Positions 32,198 to 43,735 of a stretch of 64,000 nt of DNA are shown here, piece after piece. Position numbers and translations under genes: made by a program. The stretch is from Nectonema munidae (Eukaryota; Nematomorpha; Nectonematoida; Nectonematidae), in assembly GCA_030549495.1 (NCBI GenBank), contig JAUIRK010000058.1:231501-295500 (forward strand). Reading direction: 5' to 3'. Each line of letters begins with the position of its first letter. The stretch's first letter is position 1. The notes below the pieces were generated by a model that saw only the letters and a program-made list of their open reading frames with translations, had not been told where the DNA came from and made no database searches.

Positions 32198-33854
32198 CTA
32201 AAAGAGAAAAAAAAAGGTGATTTGGACTATTAAAGTTTTTCCTTCAATTTGCATAATAGTTGATAACATTGAACAACAAAATTTTTTTACTGGAGATGTG
32301 TAAAGTGATTTAGACTAATTTGGGTACGCTGATTTCAAAAATCATGACAGTTTTGCTGTATCACTTCAGAATTTTCAGTAACAGAAATAATTGCCTAGAA
32401 GTCAGGATTGCAATGAAATTTACAAAAATTCATTTATTTCATCATGAATGCTTCAAAATTATAGAAATTACAGAAAAACTCCACTAGAATGTAATTAAAA
32501 ATGCTTTAGGCATTTGGCTTTGCGTTTGTGCTGCTTATAAGTGATCAACCAAAAAATCTATTGTCGTGGGTAATGTCAGTATTAGGTTAGTGTTAGCACA
32601 ATCGTACATACATACATACATTTACATCAAGGGCGCGGTTAAAAGGGGCACATGCTTAAAATTATTGGAGGAGTAGGAGGGATAGGGGTAAACTTTTTTA
32701 TATATAATTTTTAAAGAATTTGTTCTGGAAATTCAACCGTAAAACAAGTAAAGTAATATGGAAGGTCTACTCACAAGCCAAACAAGTCTTTTAATGGTAT
32801 AAAATTGAAAAAATTCAAAATTATTTGTGGAGAGAAAGGCTTTTTCACTTTCCTTGAAATTACATGAGGGGGGGGGGGGGGTAGCAAGTGGCGAATCCAG
32901 AAATTGACCATAGGGGGGGGGGGGGCAACTTTAAAAAATACTAGTAAAATACTACCATACAAGTCTTGGTGCTTTAGAAAGAGCAAATAACCGAAATCCA
33001 TAGCTGACATTTATATATGTTCATTGTACAGAATGTGTATATTGCCAACAATACTAAGTTGTATATGAAAGTTAAAATAAAAATGATTTAACATTGAAAA
33101 ATAGTGTCACAGTAAAAAGTTAACGATGTGCAAACTTTTTTTATTAACCTTTACCTTATTTTTAAGCAATCGAAATGGAAAGCGCAATTCACATATTCAC
33201 ACCGATATATTTTGGATACCAGGATATTGAAGTGTGTTGTAAGAATTAGATATAAATACCAGACCGTCTTTCAAACTATCTTAGCTCATAACTTAATAGC
33301 TCATTCATAAGTAACTCATTAGTAAACTTAGTATGGTGCCGTTCTTCTAAATTTCAACATTTTTATTACGATTGAATTAGATTATCAAATTTTTTACTGC
33401 TCTATGCTTTAAAGTAGTGATCCATTTTATTGTTCTTTTCAAAATTGTTTTTCATACTTAGTTGTCTATAAATTAAGTATGAGAACTTCTTTATTTAGGT
33501 GGTATAAGATTAAATTGAGATAGGAAGAGAATTAATGACCGTTGGCACCTGTATCAGGATCGCCAGAAACTTCTCCACTAAAGCAGCAAAACTTGATTTT
33601 AAAACTACCATGCTCTCACTTAGAAAAACGACTAAATGAAAAATATTAAAATTTTAAATTTGGTTGTCAAATAAAAAAAAATCAATTTATGAAATATTTG
33701 TACGGTTTTAAAAATATGAACGTTAAGAGTAATTGAAAAATTAAAAATTAGCCAAAGTCTTAAAACTAAAATTTGGCACAGAATTCAAAAAAGCAGCGTA
33801 TTTACCGAAGAATAAGATGATCTAATAATACTAATTAATAAGAGATATACTTAC
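32198..33854. other. Intron 4 of the CTD phosphatase gene
   Basis: It contains a CATA microsatellite at about 32605-32622, two poly-G tracts (about 32871-32882 and 32914-32926) next to a TGGCGAATCCAGAAATT word typical of transposon ends, and otherwise AT-rich sequence. Confidence 0.55.
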
Positions 33855-34056
33855 ATTAAATTCGTTACTGTACAGACAAACTGAAAAGGTGAAGTCGATG
33901 GGTGGTGGTGGATTTTTGTAGCTGCAATGGACAAGTGTTTCATCCAGGTCCAAAACTAGGCACATTTTATCAGCGGATGTTGAGTGCGTTTTGGTTGGTA
34001 GTACGTGAGGATAGGCTGTAGCACTGAGTGGAGGTAATAGGGAGTGAAATTTGTAT
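33855..34056 (-). CDS. CTDSPL2: CTD small phosphatase-like gene, exon 4 (catalytic DLDET motif)
   Basis: Minus strand: acceptor TTTTCACTTTCAG, exon of 202 bp (one base completing a codon, then 67 codons), donor GTAAGT. It encodes YKFHSLLPPLSATAYPHVLP, TKTHSTSADK, MCLVLDLDETLVHCSYKN and FTFSVCLYSNEFN. D-L-D-E-T is the D-x-D-x-T/V signature of FCP/SCP phosphatases: the first D forms the phospho-aspartate and the second is the general acid/base. L-V-H-C-S and the preceding L-P-P-L...K-T-x-S-T order point to CTDSPL2. The substrate is likely phospho-serine on RNA polymerase II CTD or on Smads, inferred from the family. Confidence 0.9.
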
Positions 34057-34280
34057 CTGAAAGTGAAAAGCTTGCAACACAAATGTTTCGAAACACGTCT
34101 ACTACTTCGATAGGTATCGTAGGGACGGGTCGACTAAGTAAGAAAGCTTTATTGAAAAGAAGGCAAGGTTTACTTTCTAGAAGTGAGGTTAAGTGTGCAC
34201 ATTAGTGTCCATCAGAGTGATTTGTGGCAAGGTATTTGAAAGTTGGTGGCAGTGCTAAATGAGTCTAGTTTGTAGCGATG

Positions 34281-34421
34281 TTAATAACCCTTTCTTGACC
34301 AGTGTATCATATATGATACACAAACAATTTTATCTTCGTCTGCTTTTTCAAATAGTTTTGAATACGAATCTTCTGCTTTTTAATAAATATCGTCTGATTT
34401 TTCTGGTCACGAAAGGGTTAA
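34281..34421 (+). mobile_element. TTAA MITE, subfamily II
   Basis: The ends are AACCCTTTCTTGACCAG and CTGGTCACGAAAGGGTTAA. Just inside the left GACCAG lies the perfect 18-bp palindrome TGTATCATATATGATACA, then CGTCTGC, CTTCTGC and CGTCTGA, the last two 21 bp apart. The ends differ from subfamily I, but the architecture is the same. It lies 5' of exon 4 in intron 3 of the CTD phosphatase gene. Confidence 0.85.
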
Positions 34422-34424
34422 AAT

Positions 34425-35220
34425 ATGATACAGTGACATGCCTTTTTTCTAATTCTTTCCTTTTCAAGATGGGATATGCGGTATATCAGGGAGAGGGGGA
34501 CCGCCTCGTAATCTTGTTCCAATGGGGCGAAAATGGATTATTTAATAATTTGAGCTTAGCACAGAGTTCTAGCTCTTAATTGCTTATTTTAAGTGTCTCC
34601 TTCACTACCGTAGCATTAAGCGATCAGAGTCCACTTTATAAAAATATTCTTTTATAAATTCTTTTTAATGCAAATTAATAACGGGTTATTAATGCCTTTT
34701 CGCCTTTGAAGTTATTTTATGAACTACTTTTTATACAACTTGTAAAAAATGAATACATACAATTCTTACTCATTGCTGCTGCTGCGAAAGTTAAACGAAA
34801 TTAAGCCTCTGTGAACATTTTCGGAGACAAAAGTGTTCATTCACTTTCAAATGATTTTTGGAGTGATTCGTTACGCTAATATTGAGATATCGTACTTTGA
34901 GTGAAACAGAAACAAAAAAAAGATTTTTCTACTTCTCTGACATAATTGAAAAGCTAATAATTGCCCTTAACAAAGAACTTCAAGGGAATAATTCCACTGT
35001 TTTTTGTAAAGAATAAATTAAACATTTGGCAGAAAACTAAAGTTATTCTAATTGAATCTTAAGGGAGCGAAATTTGCAGTTTCCTTCCTTAAAAAGCATA
35101 TACACCAAGCTGCTTGATTAAGATTTCAATTGTTTATGTTAAACAAAAAATATTTATGTTACACAAAAACTTCTTTCAAGTCCTTTCTTCTCGAATCCAC
35201 AGGGTAAAAAGTGCCTCACA
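34425..35220. other. Intron 3 sequence without recognised repeats
   Basis: AT-rich sequence with short chance frames. I see no gene or bounded repeat. Confidence 0.5.
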
Positions 35221-35221
35221 C

Positions 35222-35524
35222 AAACAAATTTGTGAGACTATTTATTGAGACCATTGTGCATTTCTTGACCGGACGCCCTTCCTGAAGTCAATAGGATGGC
35301 ATTAGATTAGCCGGTTATCGACCACAGTCGACATATGTTGACTTTACAAAAATGTGAATCGTCTGCGTAATACAAATCTTCTGCTTTATACTAGATATCA
35401 TCTGATTATTCTGGTGGTTAACTGGTTAAACAACAAGAAAATCTATTTCGAGTAGATCGGGAATCGAACCCGAAACTATTGGAATGAAATCCCTGAGATC
35501 TAACCACCATGCCACCGCCGTCCA
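35222..35524 (-). repeat. tRNA-derived SINE, minus strand, split by a MITE
   Basis: On the minus strand the head (35524 to about 35448) has an A-box-like TGGCATGGTGGTTA and a perfect B box GGGTTCGATTC. It continues across a MITE (35308-35429) into a tail containing CAGGAAGGGCGTCCGGTCA (35289-35271). That tail word resembles the leader of the RTE element at 20010. The tRNA-like head cannot fold as a working tRNA, so I call it a SINE. Confidence 0.6.
35308..35429 (+). mobile_element. TTAA MITE, subfamily III, copy 1 (inside the SINE)
   Basis: Left GCCGGTTATCGACCAC, then AGTCGACATATGTTGACT (18-bp palindrome with one mismatch), then TTTACAAAAATGTGAATC, CGTCTGC, CTTCTGC, CATCTGA, and the right end GGTTAACTGGTTAA. 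The left TTAA has become TTAG. Confidence 0.8.
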
Positions 35525-35529
35525 TTTCA

Positions 35530-35615
35530 AGAAGTTTTAAATGTCTGAAAGTGTCAATCAAATGTTCGTTTTACGTCTAATATCTACAGAAATATTTTTG
35601 AAATTTAAATAAAAT
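35530..35615 (+). repeat. Isolated partial unit of the tandem repeat found at 44.5-45.3 kb
   Basis: From TTTTAAATGTCTGAAAGTG to AAATTTAAATAAAATAT this stretch of about 80 bp is essentially identical to 44984-45066, the junction part of one tandem unit 9.4 kb away. Confidence 0.85.
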
Positions 35616-36329
35616 ATGTGTAAGTAAGCTTCAACTATGGAAGATAGAAGAAGGTGTGGATGCATGAAAAGATCTCTAAAACGTACCCAAATACTCTCGA
35701 AAAGTGTTAACACGCTTTCTCACATCTCATTTAGATGATGCATCTGCTAAAGCAGAGGTGCAAAAACACAGTCGCGCCGCGCGACCAGAAAATTTGCCTG
35801 TGCGACCCTAACTTCCAATGCTCTCAGAATAATAGTCATATGTCGGAGGCATAAAATTTTTTGACGCAACTATACATAAGCATTGTAAAGTCGGCTTGCG
35901 AGGTGGCAATAATATGCGATATAAGTGTGGCTACTTTAGCTCAACTAAAACATGCCAATAATTTATTAGAGACAGCATTGTTTTATATAAAAGTTTTTAT
36001 GGATACAGATTATCATAAATTTATACAAAAACAGTCGAATTTTACCATCAAAAAATTTTTTGTTGACTGAAATTTTTAATATTTTTTTATTCTTCACTTT
36101 GATTTGTACAATTTTCCCATGACTTTTAAAATTTAAAGAACCTCATTGTATTAAAATTCGCACTTTTTATTACTTATTTGCTTTGGTAAGATCAAATTTT
36201 TTTATGAATTTATAATCCATCGTACATCAATATACTAAACATAAATCTTAATATAGTTAAATTTTCTGGCAATTTGCCCGGAAATTTAAGCAAATATATT
36301 AAGTTAAATTTCACCTCCAGTTCAGAAAT

Positions 36330-36920
36330 ACAAAACAAAATAATTTCTACCTTTGCGTCCATGGAAAGAGAAGATGTAGCTGACGAAATTAAAGTTTATC
36401 CATATTTTTCTGTTCAAGCGGATGAAGCAAAGCTGAACAGTTGGCTTTAGTTGTAAGATACTATGATGAAGTATCAAACTGTATTGAAGAAAGCTTCGTC
36501 TCAAATGACTATGTTGAATGCGAAACGATTTCTAATGTCATTTCGAAGGTGTTAGAAGGGTTGGGTTTGGATTATAAAAATTCTCTTGCTGGCTTGGAAT
36601 TTGATGGAGCTTCAGTATTGAAAGGTGAAATTAATGGAGTTCAAAAAAAAGTTCGTAATAAAGCTCATTTTGCTTTTTATGTTCATTGTTATTGCCATTT
36701 AATTTAGTTTTGGCGAATATTGCAAAATGTGTAAGAGAAGCTAATGATTTTTCTAGTTTTCTAGAACAGTATCAAATCCAGTAGTACATGAAAAGTTCCA
36801 TTGTATACAAAAGGAAATGTATCCATAAAGAGAAATAAAAGAATTGCCGCATTTAAGTGACACAAGATGGTGGTGTCGAGCAACAGATTGTAAGAATGCT
36901 TGTAAAACACAAAATTTCCA
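36330..36920 (+). pseudogene. hAT transposase fragment, DUF4371/ZMYM1-like
   Basis: EDVADEIKVYPYFSVQADEA (from about 36370), then in the next frame LALVVRYYDEVSNCIEESFV, SNVISKVLEGLGLDYKNSLA, GLEFDGASVLKGEINGVQKK and YVHCYCHLI (36441-36707), then LVLANIAKCVREANDF and HLSDTRWWCRATDCKNAC. Y-F-S-V-x-A-D-E, the D-G-A core and H-C-x-x-H-x-x-N-L-V-L are the DUF4371 hallmarks. Both flanks are missing. It lies in intron 3 of the CTD phosphatase gene, in the opposite sense. Confidence 0.75.
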
Positions 36921-37838
36921 GGCTTATTTTAACTAACTTCTAAATTTTATATTTAAAAAATTTAATCATTTTTACCAGCTTTAACTACATGTGCAAACAG
37001 AAAACGTCTTTTATTTTACAAGTATATTTAAAAGTCTTCAAGAACTCCTTCAAATTACATTTCCCAGCAAGGAATTGGCAAGCAACTTCAGATTCTAGAT
37101 TTGAGTTGAAGGATCTTAGAGCCCCACATACGCGGGGGGGGGGGGGGGATGATCGAGACGACACTTATTCAGGGGTGTAAATATAGATATACACAGAATA
37201 CACCTCAATTGTTAAAAACGGAGGAAAAAAATTAAAATTTACTATCAATTCTAACGAAAATGGATATTTACTAGGTCAAACTTTTGTCATAGTTAAACGC
37301 ACAAAATGTGATGTAATTGCATAATCTGAAACCTGTCATTCATATTGTAGGATTATTATTCTTTAAAAATGGCGTTTAAAGTTTCTCTAACGATAAAAAA
37401 AATCAATTATAGAGAAAGTGCAGGGGGCAACACTAAAACTTTTACCCTGGGATGTAACGTTGGAATGGGAGGGCGTTGAAGGATCTATTTCGCAAAAACT
37501 GGTTTCCATGGTCTAATAGTACTATAAGCGATGTGACATTGTATCCGCGCTAGCATGTACTTTATTTTAAATGAGAAGTTCAGGTTACTTTAATATTTTT
37601 GGAAATATTTAGTGGTCTATGCAAAAGCTGTGTCAATTAACGCGTCTATCGGTGAAAAAGGTTTGAGCAAGACAGATACAGAATATTTTTAAGCATTAAT
37701 GCCCACATTTTGAAAACTATGTTTATTTTTTAATGAGTTTTAATACAACCTAACGCTGACGATTTTTTATTTTGTTGGGCATAATAAAAGGGTTAACTAC
37801 AATTTTTATATCTATCAAAGTGAAAAAGAAGAGTGGAC
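36921..37838. other. Rest of intron 3 toward exon 3
   Basis: It contains a 15-G tract at 37134-37148 and a CAGGGGTGTAAATA word at 37171 that looks like a transposon end. No gene is recognised. Confidence 0.5.
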
Positions 37839-38219
37839 TAACAGATCAAATTCGTGTTCCATTTGATTAGTTGCATTGAATGGATTGGAAAATCTTATCT
37901 CGCCATCTTCATTCTCATCATCGTCATCACTGCTTTCATCGTTACCATTCACAAATTCATCATCATCTTCGGCAGCAGTGGCGTGATCTTCTTCACACTT
38001 TTTAATACTATAAATTAAATCCTCGATTTCTTCTTCCTCAGGCATGTGACATAAAGCATTATTATTGTTGAAGTTGGAGGTTTCGTAACAATTGTTAAAA
38101 TGGCGCGAGAAATTTGTGTTCGAGGAGAGTGGAGGGTCTTCAAAGGCTTGGATCGAAGAATACGAATTAACGCATGACTTATTCAGAACACTTGAAGGAT
38201 GTGAAACTGGATCGATTCT
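37839..38219 (-). CDS. Probable exon 3 of the CTD phosphatase gene (acidic linker)
   Basis: Minus strand: acceptor GCTTTAATATTAACAG, then an open frame in phase 0: RIDPVSHPSSVLNKSC, NNNNALCHMPEEEEIEDLIY, EEDHATAAEDDDEFVNGNDE and SNPFNATNQMEHEF, open until a TGA at 37815. Serine/asparagine-rich then strongly acidic sequence fits the disordered region before the phosphatase domain of CTDSPL2. Its start phase matches exon 2. The 3' end is uncertain: the exit marked (before GTCCAC) is a weak donor, and its phase does not fit exon 4, so either another donor or a small extra exon is used. Confidence 0.5.
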
Positions 38220-38708
38220 CTGTTAATATTAAAGCAATAAATACTAAATATGTAAATAGCAAGAGCACACCCACGGCTCAAGTAAACACTACACTGGCAC
38301 GATTCAAAAAAAGGAATAATTTTATGCACATAATTTCAAAATATCGTCAGGATAATGTGTCGCTTGAAACAAAAAAAAACAACAATATAATTATTCATTG
38401 CTTTGCTTTGCATGCGATTTTAAATATTATTAAAAAATGATTAAAAAGATGAAATAAAATGACTTTAAGATTTTGGAACTTAGAAAAATGAATTAATTTT
38501 GGAAAAAAAATGCTAAAATCAGGAAAAAATGTAATAAATAAAACAAACCTTAGAAAAATTGTAAAGTAAATAGGAAATAGTAATATTAATTATAAAATGA
38601 TAAATATTTTGACAAGTCTTATGCAGGGCTCGATATCATTGATTGAATCTGCATAAGAGCGCAAAAAATTATTTTAGGATATCAAAAGTCGTCTGCTTAA
38701 AGCTTGAA

Positions 38709-38837
38709 TTAACCCGTTAACTATCAGAATAATCAGACGATATCTATTATAAAGCAGAAGATATGTATTAAAAATGCATTAATATGCGCAGACCATTCAC
38801 ATTTTTGTGAAGTCGAATGTGGTCTATAACAGGTTAG
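38709..38837 (-). mobile_element. TTAA MITE, subfamily III, copy 2
   Basis: TTAA at the left, TTAG at the right. Read on the minus strand: GACCACATTCGACTTCACA, the TTCACA-AAAA-TGTGAA palindrome, GGTCTGC, CTTCTGC and CGTCTGA, then TAGTTAACGGGTTAA. It faces copy 3 across 100 bp, within intron 2. Confidence 0.8.
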
Positions 38838-38937
38838 AGACAAAATTGGATTGGTATTTTTTAATTAGATTTCCAATGTTAGGCGTTCTTAAACATTTCA
38901 AAGTTTTGAATTTATAAAGTCCATGCTTAGTTTGGAT

Positions 38938-39064
38938 TTAACCTGTTAACGACCTGAGTCGACTTCACAAAAATGTGAATCTTCTGCGCTTAAAAATGCT
39001 TTTTAATACAAATCTTATGTTTACTTTAGATATCGTCCGATTAATTTGGCTGTTAACCGGTTAT
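38938..39064 (+). mobile_element. TTAA MITE, subfamily III, copy 3
   Basis: TTAACCTGTTAACGACCTG, then AGTCGACT, the TTCACA-AAAA-TGTGAA palindrome, CTTCTGC, CTTATGT and CGTCCGA, and the right end GTTAACCGGTTAT. It is in inverted orientation to copy 2. Confidence 0.8.
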
Positions 39065-39830
39065 CATGCTCAAGATTCCAAAGGTATGTATAGAAGCAAA
39101 GTATGATTTAAATCTATAGGAATCAAGCTGCATATTATTATCCTTCAATTAAATATTATTTTGTAAATCTATTATTTCTTTTTCAATAATGCTTACAACA
39201 TTTTCTGTCAAAGTACTGATATCTTAAATACCAATGGAGAATCATCATCCAAATGCCATTGGAGATGCATCATAAAATGTTTTATCATCAACTATTCTTT
39301 GAGGGCATAAAATAATGGAAAGGAGGCACACATGTGTTCGCCGCGTGCATAGGATTCAGAATAGGAGGGTTTATCAATTTGTAACATTGAGACCCAACCG
39401 TAAGCAATTATATTTAGTTGTATAGCATGTAAAGCTTCCATGTTCCTACCTACCCGAATGAATAAGGAAAAAGATTAGGCAAAAAAATAAACGAGTCTAA
39501 TTAAACTATTAGTCATATTTTAGGCACACTCGTACAGTAGTGTATTCATGAGAGACCTGATTTTCATAATCTCCTATCGTATTCTCCCCCTCCACTTCAA
39601 AATCGAAATCTGTGTAAATAAATACAGAAATTACAAATTTGCCAAATGTTTGACATGAGGATTTTTATACACTCAGTTAGAACATTCTAAATGCTTTCAC
39701 ACCAAAGCCATATATGCTTATAGTTTATTGGAGGACTTAAAAAATACCACATTTAAAAACATAAACCAAAAACATTAATTATATAGGTATTGCTCATTCG
39801 TATTTTTGCTGCCATAACTTTTGACATTGA
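39065..39830. other. Intron 2 sequence without recognised features
   Basis: AT-rich, no bounded repeat or gene seen. Confidence 0.5.
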
Positions 39831-39832
39831 AT

Positions 39833-39955
39833 TTAACCCTTTGAGGACCAGTGTGATACAACTGTCGAAAGAAATGAAAATCGTCCCATTTAATACAAAA
39901 TTACATTGAAAAGAACACAGATTAACATTTAAAATTGTGGTTCGCAAAGGGTTAG
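39833..39955 (+). mobile_element. TTAA MITE, subfamily IV
   Basis: TTAACCCTTTGAGGACCAG at the left and TGGTTCGCAAAGGGTTAG at the right (last base changed). It keeps the terminal G-A-C-C-A of the other subfamilies, but the internal CGTCTGC motifs and palindrome are not preserved. It lies in intron 2 of the CTD phosphatase gene. Confidence 0.7.
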
Positions 39956-39959
39956 TAAG

Positions 39960-40655
39960 TTTTTATCATTGATATTAACAATATTATTTTTATAATTTTT
40001 TTTATAAAATTTTGGGGGATCAACTGACCTGGACCGTGCAATTGTGTGGTCCCCGGTGAGTGTTTGAAAAACCGGAATTTTTTGAGCAAAATTTTTTATA
40101 ACTAATAAATTTTTAGACTAATATTTGAATGCGGCTTGTATATAATATTTTTACGGAAAAATGCAAAATGCTTATAACAAAAAACGTAAAAATGATGTAT
40201 TTGAAAAAATGAAGGATTGAAATATAGCGGCAGTTTCAAAAAAGAGCATTCAATGATCTCAAATCATAATAAAAATGTAATTAGCGTTCAGAAACGCATA
40301 AATAAATTCTGTTAAAAGTCGATTTTTCGATGTGCTCCAATACGCGAACACATTGAAAATGATCTCTCAAGATCTGCAATTGAGCAGAGAAATGATGAAA
40401 TCTTAAACGCGCAATTAGAAAAACCAGCGGTATCAAACGCACTAACAAAAATACAACACTTTTTTGTTATCAATTAAAAAAGGAAAAGTAAAATGCGATA
40501 AAATGTTTATTTCAGAGCTTGGAAGGTTTAAACATTAAAAAAAAACGCGCGGTTCTTTAGGGTAGATTTTATCCAATAAAACACGGATTGCGCTGGGTAA
40601 AATTGCGAAGCCTGGTAGTCCCTCAAATATGCTTCAGCTAAAATGAACTATTCTC
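39960..40655. other. Intron 2 sequence without recognised features
   Basis: A/T-rich. Nothing I can name. Confidence 0.5.
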
Positions 40656-40657
40656 AA

Positions 40658-40830
40658 CGTGGCAGATTGGATAGCGGTTAAAGCGTCGGGTATTTTGATC
40701 GAGTAGTCCTGGGTTCGATTGACGTTCAATGCTGTCAAATAGTTATGCAAGATTCTTAGTGCCTTGGGGGATGAATACTCACGACAAAAGATATAAAGAA
40801 TGAAATAACACACAAACACAATTTGGAATG
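40658..40830 (+). repeat. tRNA-derived SINE
   Basis: TGGCAGATTGGATAGCGG (A-box-like) and CTGGGTTCGATTG (B box, 40709-40721) are spaced as in a tRNA, followed by a tail rich in CACAAACACAA. The acceptor arm does not pair, so it is a SINE and not a tRNA gene. It is a different family from the SINEs at 35.4 and 47.1 kb. Confidence 0.55.
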
Positions 40831-40834
40831 TATG

Positions 40835-41870
40835 GTTTTAAATGTGAGGGACGAGGTGTAAACAATCTTTTCTTTTTTTCAAGTGGCAAAAGAATTCAAA
40901 AAATCATAGCATCCCATCGTCACTTTAATTTAAACTAATCTAAAAAGTTTAAAAAAAGAGTTCAAACTTAATCGCGACCTTTTTACTTTTTATTTCGTAT
41001 CTGAAGGAAAATTTGTCTGCTTTTCATTTTATTTTATTTCTGGACTCTTTCAGGCATTCGTTTTCCAACATTTATCGCTTGCTTTCTTTTTCAGCCAGTC
41101 TTTATATACTTAAAGCAGGCCTTTTTCATTCGAAGGGACACGGGTGTCTCATTGTGCAATAACAATTTACTTTAAGTTGGTCATTTTTACTATAGCGCCT
41201 CCCAACCTTATTTCGGTGTGGAGTCACTTAAAATGTGATGGACCCTCAACCACAAAAACTTATGATGTAGGTCTATGCAAAACAAGATAAGTACCTATGT
41301 AAATACAATTAAAATTGACAAGCGAAGGTTTTCCATATTCTCACTTTTTATTAATAAAATCTATTTTACTAACAGTCAAACATAAGCACTTAGGCGAGTA
41401 TTAAAGATGCCCTTTAGCTCATTTTTATCTACAAAAAAAGCAGGTTCAGCTTTAGAACACAATTTAGCCCGGGCGATTTTATAACATTTTTTCTAAAATA
41501 AGCATTTTCTGAATTTTTTTATATACAAAATCATTGTGAATGAATGCCTGGAGTATTACGCGTATTACACAAGGAACATTTACTTTGCATAATGTCATGG
41601 ATCTGAATTGCAAGTCTTCTCTCACAAAATCAAATGAATTCCTAATAAACTACTATACTAAATCACCCGTTACAATGACAACAAAGTGTTTGTTCATTTA
41701 CGAATAGCACTCTGCCATGATGTGAAATGCATCAGCATATAAGTGAGTCCTCGATAAACTTTTTTTTTGAAATTCTATCTGGATTTCGTGAATTTTTCTG
41801 AGGGCCGATGGGTGTGCATTGCGAATCCTTTAGGAAACTCAGGCTAGCTAATTTTTTACGTCAAGCTTAC
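40835..41870. other. Intron 2 sequence adjacent to exon 2
   Basis: No recognisable gene or bounded repeat. The donor GTAAGC of exon 2 is at 41870-41865 on the minus strand. Confidence 0.5.
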
Positions 41871-42640
41871 CTTTTTCAAGTTCAATATAAAAAATGATGA
41901 ACAAGGAAAAAGTAAAAGTAAAAAGATGTATGTGTGTAAAGAAAAATAGGTGTGTATTTGAGGAGCTAATGTTCTCGTGATTGTGGGTCGAGGTGCGTTG
42001 ACCAAAATGTCAAGATTTGCAGTAATATATAAACGGGGATAAAATACTTTGAAAGTAGTGGTGACGTCGCTTAAAGAAGAAAAGTCATTGATAGGAAAGG
42101 TAGAGGTCCGGATAGAAGAAGTAACATTATCATTAATTGCATTTTCAAAATTATTGCTTGTAGTGATTATGGATGATGAGGAAGTCATGCTGTGATAATC
42201 CTCATGAATTGGATATTGACTATTTGAAGAGGTGGTGGTGGTATTATTGGTAGTAGTGTAGTACTCTTGCATTAGATTGGCTGAGAAGCATTGAAATGAT
42301 TGGTCGTTGGGGAAATTAATGCAATTAACTTCTGATGAAGTAGATTTGGTCGCGGCTCCAAAACATTCTTCATTCAAGAGGAGCTTTTCATCAGTACCGA
42401 GTGCCGTAGCAGCAACGTGAGCAGCATCCTTCACGACGCAACCAACACCATTATCGTATTTGTAGTAGATTTGTGCGTCATTGAAATCATCGGCAGCACG
42501 ACGACTACTTTTCCTTGAGGAGATTTGAGTGTCGAAAGAGAGCTGAATACTTTGTGCAGGGGATGGCGTTGGCGCTGATGAGTCTGCACAATGACTAGAA
42601 GGGGAGACAGGCGCAAGAGTGGCAGCAACAGCAGCAGCAG
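41871..42640 (-). CDS. Probable exon 2 of the CTD phosphatase gene (serine/threonine-rich)
   Basis: Minus strand: strong acceptor (TTCTCTTTCTTGTCTTTTGAAG) and strong donor (AAAAAG then GTAAGC). The 770 bp between them are fully open: two bases completing a codon, then 256 codons in phase 0 at the exit. Content: AAAVAATLAPVSPSSHCADS, SRKSSRRAADDFNDAQIYYK, EVNCINFPNDQSFQCFSANL and TTTNNTTTTSSNSQYPIHED, a low-complexity S/T/N-rich protein as expected for a disordered N-terminus. The last 60 residues are hydrophobic and less protein-like, so an earlier donor is possible. Phases fit exon 1 and exon 3. Assignment to the phosphatase gene rests on strand, order and phase, not on homology. Confidence 0.5.
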
Positions 42641-43439
42641 CTTCAAAAGACAAGAAAGAGAAAAAGATCAATTCAACCTCAATGCCAAATACACGTCGTG
42701 ATATTTATGAAGACGAGAACAAACATGCACACAAATGCACATCGTATATATATAGTTGTTTGTATGTATAATATATTATCTGAATCATCCAACATCCCTG
42801 CGAGCAGAGAAGTAAAAATCTGACACAAAAGTTAAGAAGTAAATGATGACTACTAAGCACAAGGTCAGTGCAAGCAGGCACTTTTGTTTTTAAGGCTTGT
42901 TCGCAGGAAAGCCAAAGGGAAAGCGCGTGTGCTGGATCAGTAGCACATAGTATTTCCTACTATTTCTATTATTGCATCGCACAATGTGCGATAGTTGTTC
43001 TATTCCATGATACAAATATAAACATGGACTGAATATCCATAGATTTAGAATTAAGTGAGATGCTGCTCGAAGAACTGATGACGTTATGGCGTTTCGAGAA
43101 GGAAAGGCTGAATTTCATTAACTATCCAACTAACAACAGTTCATATTTGATAAATGATGTAAGGAGTTAAAAAATTGACTCGATATAGTGGTGTAAATCT
43201 TAGAGAATTTATTTATGTAAGCAAAATCAATAATATAATAACATTATCATTATGTTTGTTGTGAATGAAGATGCTCTCTGATCATTATTTTTGTCATTAC
43301 TATCATCATCTGAATCGTCATTGTGTAATATTTTAGTACTGTGAAAGTACAAACAACTTTAATTATAGAAAATATAATATACACAACGTCCATTCTGCCT
43401 TTCATCCTTATTGGCAATTAATATGAGTGAGTAGTGGAC
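42641..43439. other. Intron 1, proximal part
   Basis: It contains TA/TG-rich simple sequence near 42745-42780 and no recognisable gene. Confidence 0.5.
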
Positions 43440-43735
43440 ACCATATAAGAAGTGGAAGAAAGTCAAAGATCGTTCAATTCGGGTTCAAATTTTGTAAAGA
43501 GTAAACCAAGTTTCCAGAAAAAGTTGAAGAGTTAATTTTTGTTGGGTAAAATAATAAAGCATTTATAAATTAGCTTATATAAAAAGTTTATTTCACCTTT
43601 TTCTTTCATGAAATACTTTTATATTTCATCATTGAGAAAATTGTTCCCCTACCCGCCCCGTTCCACGTGGGAAGAGCATCTCCCAGACCCGACCTAAAAA
43701 TTCACTTCCCGCTGGGCTCTGGTTACATTGGAGTG
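43440..43735 (+). repeat. Interspersed repeat, about 270 bp, copy 1
   Basis: GAAGAGTTAATTTTTGTTGG, TTTCATGAAATACTTTTA, GAGAGCATCTCC-type and CCTAAAAATTCACTTCCC words recur in the same order at 56565-56822. Its ends are not resolved. It lies in intron 1. Confidence 0.75.

Noticed and set aside
34259-34579. 106-codon frame
   Set aside because: It runs straight through the subfamily II MITE and is therefore not a gene.
35448-35524. tRNA gene on the minus strand
   Set aside because: A and B boxes are present, but the acceptor and anticodon stems do not pair; a SINE head explains it better. The same holds for 40658 and 47088.
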